From Ctena decussata (lineage: Eukaryota; Mollusca; Bivalvia; Lucinida; Lucinidae), in assembly GCA_963989385.1 (NCBI GenBank), contig OZ022513.1, forward strand, positions 19,823,928-19,887,927: a DNA stretch of 64,000 nucleotides, read 5' to 3'. Below are positions 11,215 through 23,265 of the stretch, piece by piece (within the stretch, counting starts at the first letter, position 1; each line of letters opens with the position of its first letter). Below the pieces are notes generated by a model that had not been told where the DNA came from, ran no database searches, and was given only the letters and a program-made list of their open reading frames with translations. The position numbers were made by a program, and so were the translations under genes.

Positions 11215-13326
11215 CATTATTATTATTTTTGCCCTCGAATAACCTTTGGCCTCTTTCTCTGGGAGATGGTTCGATGATGACTGAAATGCTTAAGTCTGAA
11301 AAGATGTAAACAGCCCCGGATCCAGAGGCGGGCTTTGGGATTCAGCTCTGCCATCTGGGCCTCTGTGTTACGGATGATATGTAGGACTCCAGATAATAAG
11401 GGGTACCTGATTACAGTTTGAAATGATTTATCTATGTTGTTACATTAAAATTTACGTTGTGAAATCTCATTAGGGTTTCGATATATATTTAAAGGCAAAT
11501 CTGACATTCTTAAAAATTCTCATCACATTGATCCCTAATTATGAAACATTTTTTCAAGCCCATCCCCTCTTTCCCCGTCCCATCCCCCAACCCAACACAC
11601 ACATCCTTCTCGGAACCTCCCAGACACACCAGTTATCTGGAGCCCTATCAGTACGTGGTGGTCTGTATCCGGGCCTGGTAAACCCAACTGTCCGACCAAC
11701 CCATTATCTATCTGGCATGAATGTTATGGGCATCAGCCCGGCGTCATCACAACGTTGTTTAGACATTGTACACAGTATCCGAACGCACTGTACCATCTCT
11801 TCCGGTTTACATAGTGTTGAATCGAGAGTACAAAATTCGCTTATAACCAGTAGTCGGAAATCATTATGTTTTGAGATTTTAACTGGAATCTGCTGTGTCA
11901 TTTATAGTTATTCAGCTTCGAAAATGTAAAGAGGTAAGTTTAATATAATTTGCTCTTCGGCTTTTTACTTTATTGCCCTGTACAATGTCGTGTATGGGTG
12001 GATAGTAAATGGTACAGTATTCAAATCGCCCTTGGCATGATTCTAAAACCATTCTGAGCCTTTTCTTGCACGTTTAATAAAAATCTTTAAAATAAACGGA
12101 AGGCGTTATCAATCTACAGTTGGTTTGTTTTGATAGCAGGCTGATAGCTAGGTTTTGCACGACACAAACTCGTGTTAGATTAGCTGTTCGGAATAAAATT
12201 TCTGTGACGGCCATGAGGTTTTCATTGTACAGGGCAATATAGTAAAAGGCCAAAGAGCAAATTATAATTATTAAACTTACCTCCTTACATTTTCGAAGCT
12301 GAATAACTATAAATGACGCAGCAGATTCCGGTTAAAATCTCAAAACATAATGATTTCCGACTACTGGTTATAAGCGAGCGAATTTTGTACTCTCGATTCA
12401 ACGCTGTGAAAACCGGAAGAGATGGTACAGTGCGTTCGGATACTGTGTTGTATGTATGGTCAGTTGAAAGAAGAAATACGAGAAGATTGTTGTGCGATAT
12501 CCGATATGCATACCTTTTGTAAAGGTGAGCTTTGTTCTACGCGAGTGAGCATAAAATCATTACCGCAATAAACCTTTTTAGAAAATATACTCGTCGAAAG
12601 TAAAGCCAGAAATGAGCTCCGCCCCGTCAAGTAAAGGAAATCGAGGAATATAAGTTTTGCTGTTCATTAACAGTACTTAGATTTACAATGCAATTCACAA
12701 ACTCGAAGCAAGTTTGTCACTGCACAGCTGGTTCGGAGTGACGAAACCATTTCCAATCATACATAAGGGGGGCAAATCACAAACTTGCTATATGTCATGC
12801 TTGTTTGCACATTGTCAGAAAAAAAACAGCTAATACAGTAAACGCAATGTTTACGCCGCCGACGGCGACGATGACGACGTCGCCGACAAAGTAACATATA
12901 TTCATGTACCTAGTTACTACCAGTAACAGGCAAGACAAGAACTGTTAATACTTAAAATGTTATTCGAAAAATATATATTGATAAATCTGAACAGCTCTGA
13001 AATGCATCATTCATCATTCATTATGATGCATGTTTCTCACCATTTCCAATCATACATAAGGAGGGCAAATCACAAACTTGCTATATGTCATGCTTGTTTG
13101 CACATTGTCAGAAAAAAACAGCTAACACAGTAAACGCAATGTTTACGCCGCCGACGGCGACGATGACGACGTCGCCGCCAAAGTAACATATATTCATGTA
13201 CCTAGTTCCTACCAATAACATGCGAGACAAGAACTTTTAATACTTAAAATGTTATTCGAAAAATATTTATTGATTATCCGTCCAGCTCTGAAATGCATCA
13301 TTATGATGCATGTTTCTCAGTTTCTA
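11215..13326 (+). repeat. Composite repeat copy B, right part
   Basis: A counterpart of 5393-6763. It holds a foldback insertion (11765-12454) and a tandem duplication of about 290 bp: 12746-13038 and 13039-13320 share AAATCACAAACTTGCTATAT and the GCCGCCGACGGCGACGATGA block. Confidence 0.85.
11765..12454. mobile_element. Foldback element with ~190-bp arms
   Basis: The left arm starts near CACAGTATCCGAACGCACTG and the right arm ends with the inverse CAGTGCGTTCGGATACTGTG. The arms include ATTTCCGACTACTGGTTATA and its inverse. The matching place in copy A (near 5938-5950) has no insertion. The same peptide-like string (QQIPVKISKHNDFR) is read from both arms on opposite strands, showing that those short frames come from the palindrome. 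Confidence 0.85.
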
Positions 13327-14577
13327 ATACCCCCATTCCACTGGACAGCGCTTCCACTGCGCTCCGAAATTTTGGACAAAGCGCCATGAATCGTAGCAGA
13401 AGCGGCAGCAGCGCAGGAGAAGCTTCTAGGTCGCAGTGAAAGCGTATCAGAAGCGGCATGATCGCCAAGTCACGGCGCTTGTTTTGACTTTGCTCAAAAT
13501 TTACGTAGCGGAAAGCGCCGTGTACTCAAAGCGCAACGAAAGCGTAATAAGAACGGAGCTCGAAATTCATGAACGCAGCGGTAGCGGGAGCAACGCAGCA
13601 CCAGCGCAGCGGGATCGTGCCGACAGCGCCGTGAGATTCGTCTGTGACCCAGCTACGCTTCTGCTACGCTCTTTGCGCTCCCGTTGCGCTCTTCTCGCTT
13701 CCGCTGCGACTCTATTATTTATGAATAGCGCACCCACGACGCTTCCGCTGCGCTCTTGGCGCTTTATCTGCGTTTCCTCTGCTGTTATGGCGATCTGGGC
13801 ATGAAAACGCCGCGTGTCCACGACGTTTCATAACTCGATTCTCACGTTTCATTCAAGATGCAGGCTGCCCGGAGTAGGAGTTGGAATACCCTCTCCTGCG
13901 GTACAGGCAGCGGGAAAAAAATAGTTTCCTGACCAGCCTTGGTGTGGATTTCGCCTTCTGCTTTTGACAGGGGAGCAGGCTCTTGCTCTCTAAACTGTGT
14001 TAGATAGGCGCCCTTCAGAACGCCGAGCAAAGGCCCCAGTTGAGCTTGAATAGCAAGAAGAACAAGACGAGTTGTTCAAAGCCACTAGTTCATGATTGCC
14101 AGCTGGGCCATAGACACTGGAAATGTTATATTATCAATATTGTTTGAAGGATGATGGCTAACTTCTGCTGAACCCGATTCTCCGCCGATTTACATAGAAG
14201 CGGTTACAAAGCGCAACACAAGCGCAGCATGAGCGCAGCTCCGGCACTTAGGTCGTAGCACGATCGCACATGCATCGTAATAAGCGTAGATCAAGCGTAG
14301 CTTGAAATCCTTTGCCGTAGTGGCAGCGTATTAGAAGCGCCTTCGAAGTCCGTTAAGCGTGGCAAAAGCGCAGCTAAATCGCGGTAGCATTGTGACTAGT
14401 GTGGCGAGATCGTATTAGAAGCGTACTGGCATCGTACTGGAAGCGCACAAGTTCCAAGTTTTGGCAAATGCCTACCCTTCTGGCGGCGATTTCGAAAATT
14501 TATGAGAAGCGCCATGATCGCCAAGAGCGCAGACAATTTTTTTTTTTTTTGAAAGCGTCATCCAGTGGAATGGGGGT
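13327..14577 (-). mobile_element. E1 element, inverted orientation (copy B)
   Basis: It starts ATACCCCCATTCCACTGGAC, which is the inverse of the right end of copy A, and ends GTCATCCAGTGGAATGGGGG. The inside is the reverse complement of 6764-7985 (for example the block near 13860-14060 matches 7260-7460 inverted). The left flank TGCATGTTTCTCAGTTTCTA is shared with copy A. Confidence 0.8.
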
Positions 14578-15409
14578 ATCAAGAACATGCCTGGATTTAA
14601 GGCATGTATACAAAGCCAGGAAACTCCAATCAGGTGGAGAGCACCACATAACTGTATTTGACCTTTGCTAGTGTCAAAATTCCTTAATATGTCCCCAGTC
14701 TCTGGTCGAAGAGGATAAAGTTTCCCGGCGTATTGATGCCTTGCACAATTGCACAAGTGTTTTCTTGTTAATGATTCATATGAAAACATATCGGTGTAAT
14801 CGAGATGGCACGGACATTTTGTATTGTTATCATTCAAACAGACTTCCATGAATCTTGTCACATCTGGTTTTTCGAATGTATGAGATGCAGTAGACCAAAG
14901 CATTTTTAAAGATTATTTATCCAAATCTTATATTACATAATTGTCCCATACAAAAAGATATTCAATCTTTATTTGTACCGTGAAAATTCAAAGTATTGGG
15001 ACAAAAAGGTCTTGGTAAACAGTGCAGAACCAGATCAGAGCCTACACTGTTTGCCATTCTATATGCATCTTGTAAACGTGTTGATGCATTACAAAACCAA
15101 ACTGTTCCATTTTTCTAGGAAATTACGGAGGTAATCTAGATTTTTTGCGGTATATGCTCTTTATTTATAGGTCGCCAAACATTTGTCATAAACAAAATTC
15201 CTTTGAAGTTTTGCAGTCTGACAGAGAATACGTATTGTCACCCATTCTTTTTGCTGTTTTAGTGCAGTTATGTCAGGGTGGATGATCACGTGCTTTCTTG
15301 TGTCATTTTCCTGCGTCCCACTGAACAAGGAAACCCCGGGAATTCTTCACATTTTAGTTAATAATTTCATTGTTTCTGTATGGATTCTTTCAAAATGTTG
15401 CGCAGTAAA
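14578..15409. other. Unassigned DNA
   Basis: A short frame on the minus strand (14472-14903) overlaps E1 and shows no recognised domain. A decayed fragment near 15015-15060 (AAACAGTGCAGAACCAGATC, then ACACTGTTTGCCATTC) belongs to the family also seen near 9150. Nothing else is seen. Confidence 0.4.
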
Positions 15410-15647
15410 TGAGCCGCGACACGACAAAACCAACAATGTGGTTGTGCGCCCAGCGCAGACTCAGATCAGCCTGGGCATCCGCCCAGTCTGATCAGAGTCT
15501 TCGCTGTCCGCATGGAGGTAGCTTAGACCCTCAGCTACCCTTTGAGCACATAACAAAGAGTCTGATCAAACTGGGTGAATGCCCAGGCTGTTCTGAGTCT
15601 TCGCTGGGCGCACAACCACTTTGTCGGTTTTCTGGCGTCGCGGCTCA
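15410..15647. mobile_element. Palindromic MITE P1
   Basis: Ends TGAGCCGCGACACGA and its inverse (GGCGTCGCGGCTCA). Inside, AGACTCAGATCAGCCTGGGC and its partner fold twice: the whole element is a palindrome and each arm holds a smaller one around CATCCGCCCAG. Short frames in it read similarly on both strands and are not genes. Confidence 0.9.
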
Positions 15648-16299
15648 AAAGTGTATTTATGAGTACTTTCAGACAATATTCGCGATTTTAACGTGTCTGT
15701 TTTTTTTTTATTTAATCGTCCCCCAACAGCCAAAACCGAAAGTAGCTGTGGCACATAAATGATGTTGCCCCAAATTGGGGAGGTTTAATTGTGAAAACAA
15801 GTAAACTCTAAAGAAAAGACAAGAACACCAGATAAAAGTACTTACAAGCGCGCATTCATTGCGCTTTATTCTATTACACTGCATTTGGCAACAAAGAAAT
15901 TATCTTGAAGAAAAACACGAACCACGAAGCAATCGTTGCATTGGAATTTCCAGTATTTCCTGTGACGTAAAAACCACGCGATCATCCACTCTGTATGTTG
16001 TAGTTCGAACAGAGGTCCCCTTGCCGTCCACCTGGTCCCATCCTGATAGCATATCATTTAAAGCACCAAAAATTTGTAAATAGCGAATTTGCTAAAGCTC
16101 TTTATGAGCCGTCTCGTTTGGATTTACGCTGTTTGCTCTCTAATCTTAGAACTTTAAATATGATATAGCTTGTATGAAGCATTTTTGAAAGTTTGAAGGA
16201 TTAAATTTTGTCAACTGCAACGATTGACTCGGGTCCCTGCGGTACCATATTACCTAAACCAATATTTCCGATGCGACAGTGACGAAGGCTGAGAGCCAG
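15648..16299. other. Unassigned DNA
   Basis: No gene, RNA or clear element recognised. Confidence 0.4.
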
Positions 16300-16516
16300 G
16301 GGCCGTATTTTTAAAACGACTTAAGTGGTTGCTATGCTGTTGCTAAGGCTGAAATTCTATGAAGGAGATTCCCTACAACTATGAAATTTGCTTTGGAGGA
16401 ACAGTCTGAAAAAGACTGTTCCTCCAGAGCAAATTTCATAGTTGTAGGGAATCTCTTTCATTGAAATTTAGCCTTAGCAACAGCATAGCAACCACATAAG
16501 TCATTTTGTAAACATG
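16300..16516. mobile_element. Palindromic MITE P3 (copy 2)
   Basis: GGGGCCGTATTTTTAAAACG at the left, inverse at the right (ATGGCCCC). The arms carry GGTTGCTATGCTGTTGCTAA and GATTCCCTACAACTATGAAA and meet at GGAACAGTCTGAAAAAGACT. Confidence 0.9.
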
Positions 16517-18277
16517 GCCCCAGAACACTTTTTATCCACAAGAGAGGTGTTCAATAAAATAATTATTACCGAATAGCCAAGCCATATACCTACATATCGA
16601 TAGGATAGCGGCAAGTCTAGTAGCTTCCGGGTGGCCCTAAAGGGCATCCTCAGCCACCTATAACGGGCGTTGCTTAAAACTTGACTTTTAAACATGGCAA
16701 TATTTATGTCAGCAAACGTAAACAAATAAATAACCCAGCAATAAATGGTAACCTTTTTCGAATCAAGGAAGGATAAGGCAGTGAAAGCAGAGAAATGTGC
16801 TCTGTCTTTCACTTGCTGTGCCCAAGATATGGTTGGCTTCTAACTCACACTGCTCATAAGGCCACAAGGCTACGGAACACCTTTCGCTTATTTTTTTAAG
16901 TGTACATGTAAGCCGCGTGCGTTCGGCTAATTCTCAAATTAGCCAGCGCATTTGTGCATCGTTTACTGATACTGATTAAAGAGTATCTATGCGAACAGGG
17001 ACAATTCTGGTCAGACTGCGCGGACGCGCAGGCTGATCTGAATCTTCTCTGTTCTCAAATGCCGCAAAGGTCCCCTTTTTTCGCATCTGAAGCCGCTCCA
17101 TTATATATATATTTTTTTACATTGACAATTATGCCCGCACCTGATATCTTGTGTGGTTTAGCTTGAATAAGTTTCTTTTGACCTGATCCATTAACAAAGC
17201 ATACAGTAATCAATACAAGCAATTTAGAGACACTGTATTTTAGCTTTTCAATTTTTCAACAACATTAAACGTATTAATAATAAAAAGAGATACTTTTGTC
17301 CTCAAAAAGAGGTTAGCCTTAAGTGGGAAATCAGGTAAAATATTTCTTTTTAATTTTAACAACAAAAGAAGGAGGCTTTGATTCTTTAAAACTTTGAAAT
17401 TTGTCTTTCTTTCGGTTGAAACATATTAACATAGATCCGTTTTATTTCAAACTTGTCATTACATTTAAACATCGATGAAATATGTTTCTTGTTAATATGA
17501 CGTTAACGTTCTCTCCATTAAACGTATAGGAAGCGGCGGGCGTGTAAATTGACCTGGTATGACAAGGGCCGTTGTTGGCTTCCATTCAAATTGTCTTAAA
17601 CTTGCATGGTTTCTGTTATTTATCATATGTGCATACATGTATGGGCACAAACATAAATAAAGTGTTATGGCTTTGTGAATTGCAATAAACAGAGGAGCTT
17701 ACATCCGTGGTCATTTCATATGTAATTTATGAAACGAGCATTCGACCTTTAAAACATGACTTTAACGCCTTCAAACTGAACATTATTTCGAAAACGTATT
17801 GTTGAAATGGACGCTGTCAATGACGTTATGTGTACGCGCCAAAGTGTTATTACACGTGTGGTCATACGATTTTATGACACGTTATCCACTGAATAAAAGT
17901 GACATCATATGATAAGCTGATTTCTGACACGTCTGGTTTGTTTCAATAATATCAAGGAAAATTGCCAAAAAAATGAGTTTCACAGATTTTTCTATAAAGA
18001 AATATGACATTTACAATAGCTTTTGAAAGCTCTTGATACTAGCCTGTTGGGGAAATGCCAATACATCGGGTAGCATTGCTACACACCTGTACACTGTACA
18101 AGGCCTTTCCAGGTACCCCACCCACTCAAGCTTGAAAGTCAAGAGACGCTAACGAAAAAATCCAACAGATCAAAATGAAATGCGTACAACATTATCCTTT
18201 TATCCAAACTAAGAAAATGAATAATTCCAGCCTCCAGTACATTTTATATCTTGTATCCAGACAAAGTTTTGAAATGT
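16517..18277. other. Unassigned DNA with one decayed palindrome piece
   Basis: Near 16990-17100 the strings GAACAGGGACAATTCTGGTC and CAGGCTGATCTGAATCTTC recall the P1/P8 repeat group. The rest shows no gene or RNA. Confidence 0.4.
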
Positions 18278-18638
18278 TAACCACAGGGTATAATCGATTC
18301 CGCCAATTTTCGCTTCCTGCACAGACTGTCCGTCATATTTGGCTTCCGCCGAGACTGTCCGCGAACTCTTGCTTCCTGCAGGAACTACTGTCCTCGAAAA
18401 TTGGCTTCCTGTCGAGACTGTCCGCGTGACTCTGCTTGATGCCGCGTGACTCTGCTTCATTCCGAGAGCCTCGGAAGGAAGCAGAATCACGCGGACAGTC
18501 TCTGCAGGAAGCCATTTATCATGTACAGAAGTCTCGGCAGGAAGCAAGACTTCGCGGACAGTCTCGGCGGAAGCCAAATATGATGTACAGTCTCTGCATG
18601 AAGCGAAAATTGGCGGAATCGATTTTACCCTGTGTTAA
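18278..18638. mobile_element. Foldback element with repeated GCTTCC...GACTGTCCGCG units
   Basis: It is bounded by TTAACCACAGGGTATAATCG and the inverse ending CCCTGTGTTAA. The arms share CGCCAATTTTCGCTTC. Each arm has several spaced copies of GAGACTGTCCGCG next to GCTTCCTGC. The frames on both strands are products of the palindrome. Confidence 0.85.
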
Positions 18639-19619
18639 CATGCCATGAAAATATAAAATGTGCTGGAGACCAAGCTCTCTGTTTATTTTTAGCTTTTTGA
18701 AACTGGCAGCGTTTGAAACATTTTCCCGTCATTGACAGCGAACATTTTCCCGGTTTTCTCACCATTAAAACGTCCATATCTCCACCCATTGACAAAATAA
18801 ACATATGTTGTGGGCATACATTTTTAAAGCCGCAAAGGCTACCGAATTCGTCATTCTCATAAAAAAAAAACACCGCTGGGGTATGGGTAAGTTCAAGATT
18901 AGAAAATATATATATATTTTTTACAAAAACTGGTTAATTTTGTGTTTGTGGTTAGAGTCTAGTTTGGAATTTTCCAGCTAATACGTTTTTATTATCAAAA
19001 TCGAAGTTTTGAAAATTCTAGCCAATGTATAATCCCCCCCCCCCCACCCCCGCCCCCAAGCCTATCATCATGAATTTTCTTGGGGTCAGATATGGTACTG
19101 TCATACCAGGTCCTTTGTGACACATGTAAAATTACGTTGTTAACATCACAGTGTGCAATTTTCGCTCATGGCGGACGTTGGATGTAAACATTGACTTCTT
19201 TCGGCGTCTGCCTTAAAATAGTCCTTCGGAAAACGTCGCAATGGCCTCGCATTTTCGTTTTATCTAACGTTAGAATCGAAATAATTTTGGCTTAGCGGTA
19301 AATCATCGCTGACTATGGAAATATTAATTTACGACGGCAAAGCTGTCCGATAAATGGACAATACGTGTTAAAAAGCGATTATTTGCCGGTTAGGCAAAAA
19401 AACTCGATTCTAATATTATATAAAACGAAAATGCAAGGCTATTGCAACGTTTACTGAAGGACTATTTTAATGCGAACGTATTCAATATAACACGACTTGA
19501 AAGAAAACACAATAACTTATAATGTTCCTTTCTCTCACTACAATTAAGCCAGAACTGGTAAAGGAACAAATTCCATTCTCGCCTGAGACAAACAATAACA
19601 CTGTAATTCAATTTGTATG
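18639..19619. other. Unassigned DNA with a poly-C tract
   Basis: C-runs at 19037-19058. 19195-19460 contains an inverted repeat of AAAATGCGAGGCNATTGC type: GTCGCAATGGCCTCGCATTTTC near 19236 and GAAAATGCAAGGCTATTGCA near 19428. Nothing gene-like. Confidence 0.45.
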
Positions 19620-19880
19620 TTTGAAAAGCATAATATGCACAATACAAAATGTAGTTACTTTAAAGTCAACACAATTTATAGTGTCGGTATCACATAACTC
19701 TTGAAAGTGGCCAAAAAATCCAATTGATACCACTACTGCAACAATTCCAACCTCTTGACTTTTGTGAAAGTAGTATAAGAGTATATGCAGTGAAAGAAGT
19801 AGTGTTGGTCTTTCTCCGCGCTGCCACACTGGCAAAATTGGAAACAGGAACCCGTAAATGTTTAGTCTGTTGGCTCCTGA
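19620..19880 (-). pseudogene. Decayed 3' end of a non-LTR retrotransposon ORF2
   Basis: On the minus strand one frame reads CQFCQCGSAEKDQHYFFHC, then YSYTTFTKVKRLELLQ and a stop. The C-x-CG...E...HYFF-x-C pattern is the C-terminal zinc-knuckle-like tail seen after the reverse transcriptase in many animal non-LTR elements. Stops and frame breaks show it is dead. The rest of the element was not found. Confidence 0.55.
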
Positions 19881-20172
19881 ACTACCATTGATCCATAACC
19901 TATAGTATGTAGTAGCTGAGCTAGCAAGAGGACAATGTCCTGTTATCACCATTAAGCCCCCACTCCCCTACCCCACTCCCCTCCCCCGTTCGGTGTGCGC
20001 GTGGTTTCAAGTCTAGTTACATGTACTATCGGAGAAGTTTATTACACATACCTTTGCTTGCTACCCTATATCGGTGGGAAATAACAGGAGTTGAGTCAAC
20101 TGACAATGACGATGCTGATACCGTTAGCTCTGCTTCTGGATCGTACTGTAACAATCGCAACAGTTGTAAATC

Positions 20173-20367
20173 ACACCGGGTAGGCGGCAATCGAAAACGC
20201 TCGTGCTATTGACGAACGCGGATCAAAGACAGTTAGAAACAGCGTTTTCGATTGCAAATTGGCGACAATTTGCAATCGAAAACGATGTTTTGCAATCGAA
20301 AACGCTGTTTTTGATCCGCGTTAATCGATTGTTTAGAGCTTTTTCGACTGCCGCCTACCCGGCGTGT
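20173..20367. mobile_element. Foldback element with CAATCGAAAACG repeats
   Basis: It is bounded by ACACCGGGTAGGCGGC and the inverse GCCGCCTACCCGGCGTGT. Inside, GCAATCGAAAACG recurs three times and GCGTTTTCGATTGC is its inverse. The arms also share GAACGCGGATCAAA. Confidence 0.8.
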
Positions 20368-20711
20368 AAATGAATAGATAATGAAGACGGAAAGATCCGT
20401 CTCTTTCGGTGACAGGCCGTTCAACCCTTATTTCAAAATTCGGTCAAATATTTAAAGTGCACAGACACGATAACAAACAAAATCTGATCTGTACCATGTG
20501 ACTTAAAATGCATTCACTGACAGGCGAAAGTATTCAAATGAAAATATTTTCCGAAAAATGAGACTGTTGATAGTTCTAAAATATGCAGTTTGCACCGTGT
20601 TAACTTAGGTAGGTAAACGGTGCGACTTCTATTACCCTGTGTTTACATTTTCGGTGCAAAGCTCTCTGTAAACCCATTTTAGTGATGCGGTAGTCAATAT
20701 ATGGATTAAAC

Positions 20712-21495
20712 ATGGTTTTTCATGCATTAACGTTTGCTAGGTCCCGATGGAGATGTTGAAAATAGATTCTACATCTCCCTCGGGACCTTCGGCCTCGGTT
20801 TTCTACATCTCCCTCGGGACCTTCGGCCTCGGTTTTCTACATCTCCCTGGGGACCTTTGGTCTCGGTTTTCTACATCTCCCTCGGGACATTCGGTCTCGG
20901 TTTTCTACATCTTTCTCTGGACTTTGCAAACGTTAATGCATTGGAAAAAATGTTGGGTCGCTCTTATTGCATAAATTTAACTAGACAATACTACAAAAAT
21001 AACGAAAATATTGGCGCACTATTTTCGGCCTCATCGCCATTACCTTGCTGATTCCTACACGCACTATGCATGCCTATAAAATATCCTCGTTTCAGGCCAT
21101 GGTCAGCTACCGCGAATTTTTGTGCAAAGTTTTCGCTCGATGTCGTCTGCACTTCACTTTTTACGATATCCGAATTTATATAACTCTTCTGTTGAAGTCT
21201 TTTATCGATATCTTCAACTGCAGATTTGCCACTTGTTTCTGTACTGACGGAGTGTTGCCCTGCAACTTGCCTGCGAAAAGTCCCCAAGCGAGTCCATAAC
21301 AAAAAAAGAAAGCTTTGTTGTAACAATACATATTTCATGGTTGGTCATGTGACCTGGACCGTTTGAGCAAACTTTTGTTCCCTCAGACCCTGGAGGTTGT
21401 ATATGCAATTTTGTTACAATCGGTCTGGTTGTTTCAGAGGAGACGTCGTTTGTAATTGTGGACGAACGAATGACGGACAACAATGCCTGTCTATT
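20712..21495 (-). repeat. Inverted, diverged third copy of the composite repeat left part
   Basis: Reversed, it follows 9690-10560: the GGACTTTGCAAACGTTAATGC, AATAACGAAAATATTGG, GCCTCATCGCCATTACCTTG and CAGGCCATGGTCAGCTACC strings match with changes. No SINE is evident inside, so the SINE in A and B may be a later insertion. Confidence 0.65.
20766..20928. repeat. 36-bp minisatellite
   Basis: Four to five units of about 36 bp built on CTACATCTCCCTCGGGACCT and TCGGCCTCGGTTTT. A single related unit lies at 1583-1623 and 10512-10556, so the array grew here from one unit. Confidence 0.85.
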
Positions 21496-21662
21496 CTACA
21501 AGCTCCCCGGAGCGTTTTGCTCAGGTGAGCTTAAACCCTGTCATTGGCTGTGATCTAGCCATTCTGACGCCGGTTTGACTTTGCTACTTCGGAATAAAGA
21601 AATGCTACGTAAACTAGTAGCGTTAAAATTAGTATCAGTACAGTACAAGTAAGTGAGCAAAA

Positions 21663-21900
21663 TGAGCCGCGACACGAGAAAACAAACAATGTGGTTGTGC
21701 GCCCAGCGCAGACTCAGATCAGCCTGGGCATCCGCCCAGTCTGATCAGACTCTTCGCTAAGCGCTTAAAGGGACGCTAAGGGACAAAGCTATCTTCATGC
21801 GGACAGCGAAGAGTCTGGTCAGACTGGGCGGATGCCCAGGCTGATCTGAGTCTGCGCTGGGCGCACAACCACATTGTTGGTTTTCTCGTGTCGCGGCTCA
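21663..21900. mobile_element. Palindromic MITE P1
   Basis: TGAGCCGCGACACGAGAAAA at the left and the inverse at the right. The central region differs from the 15410 copy (AAGCGCTTAAAGGGACGCTA). Confidence 0.9.
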
Positions 21901-22458
21901 TATTATTTTTTTTTCAAGATGATATCATTGAAAATTGGCCGGGAAGAGACAAGAATGGATATCAAACGCTGCATGTCATTTACGGAACAAAGGTGACAGC
22001 TGCAGTGCATTTATTAGCCAGTGCATATTTGCATTTTTTCATGATTTCACAGTAATTAACGAGCCTATTGTGGCCACGTCCTACCAAAGCCCACTGGGCA
22101 CAGCCGTTGATTCAGCGTAGATTCAACATCATTACGTTAAAGTCAACGCTGATTCAATATTGATTCACTCTGCGTGCTTGCTGGATGCAGGGTCATTCCT
22201 GCTGAAGTAACCTTGTTCTAAAAAGTCGTGGGGTGAGGCAAGGGGTGGGGCGAGAGAGAGAACAACTCTTACAACGTTCAAGCTTTCTGCCAAATGTTAG
22301 CAATCTACTTTAAACGCCATTTATCATAACAACAGCTATGTCTGAGACTGATAACAAATCTAGATTAAAACATGATTTAATGTAACAGCTTTAGAAGACA
22401 CTCATTCGCAAAGTATTTTATTGCCACAGTCGATACAACAGTTATGTGAAAACACATT
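21901..22458. other. Unassigned DNA with TTGATTCA-type repeat
   Basis: Around 22085-22175 CAGCCGTTGATTCAGCG and CAACGCTGATTCAATATTG form an inverted pair related to strings near 37935 and 39075. No gene seen. Confidence 0.45.
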
Positions 22459-22696
22459 TGAGCCACGACGTGACAAAACCAACAATGTGGTTGTGCGCCC
22501 AGTGCAGACTCAGATCAGCCTGGGCATCCGCCCAGTCTGATCAGAGTCTTAGCTGTCCGCATGAAGGTAGCTTAGACGCTTAGCTACCCTTTCAGCGCTT
22601 AGCGAAGAGTCTGGTCAGACTGGGCGGATGCCCAGGCTGATCTGAGTCTGCGCTGGGCGCACAACCACATTGTTGGTTTTCTCGTGTCGCGGCTCA
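22459..22696. mobile_element. Palindromic MITE P1
   Basis: TGAGCCACGACGTGACAAAA at the left, inverse CGTGTCGCGGCTCA at the right. Full length, only 0.56 kb from the previous P1 copy. Confidence 0.9.
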
Positions 22697-22883
22697 TTTA
22701 CTTTTAGCTTCTGTGATTGCCTTTTCCAAGTATATGCGCTACATTGGACATCATAATACACAGTTCCGAGCCACACCAATAATGACACTCAAAGTCACCT
22801 GATGGTGTATATCTGACCAATGCAACGACCACTTAGCACGTGACATAGCCTCACAAACAAAATCGCATGTGTTCAATGTCTTA

Positions 22884-23265
22884 CACTGTAAAAATCGCGC
22901 TTAGCTATAAAACACACAAGTGGTTACATGTTTAGGTGTAAACGTGTTTAGGAATATGTCATATAGCTAAACATATACGCCTTTTCTATTATTTTCCCAG
23001 ACAAAGTCTGCAAAACACGTTTTATTCTGTTACGCGTTTCGGATGAATCCATTCTCTCTTTTCCGCGTTGAAAAACGAAAAAAAAAAAAGAGACAAAAAT
23101 GTTGACAGAGGAAATTTTCAAAATAAAAGGTAGATATAACCAGTTTTATACATGTTTAATTTCTAAACATAAACCTAAACATGTTGCAAATTGAACATGT
23201 TACGATTTAAACACATAAAAATCGGACTGCATTTATTGTTATGATCTAAACACATTTTTACAGTG
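22884..23265. mobile_element. MITE P5 (copy 1)
   Basis: Ends CACTGTAAAAATCGCG and TTTTTACAGTG. Inside are repeated AAACATGTTTAGGTG-type strings. A copy in opposite orientation lies at 28083-28458, sharing the central AGAGAATGGATTCATC (here GATGAATCCATTCTCTC). Confidence 0.85.

Noticed and set aside
11704..12522. Two similar peptides (QQIPVKISKHNDFR) as duplicated genes
   Set aside because: They are the two arms of one foldback element read on opposite strands.
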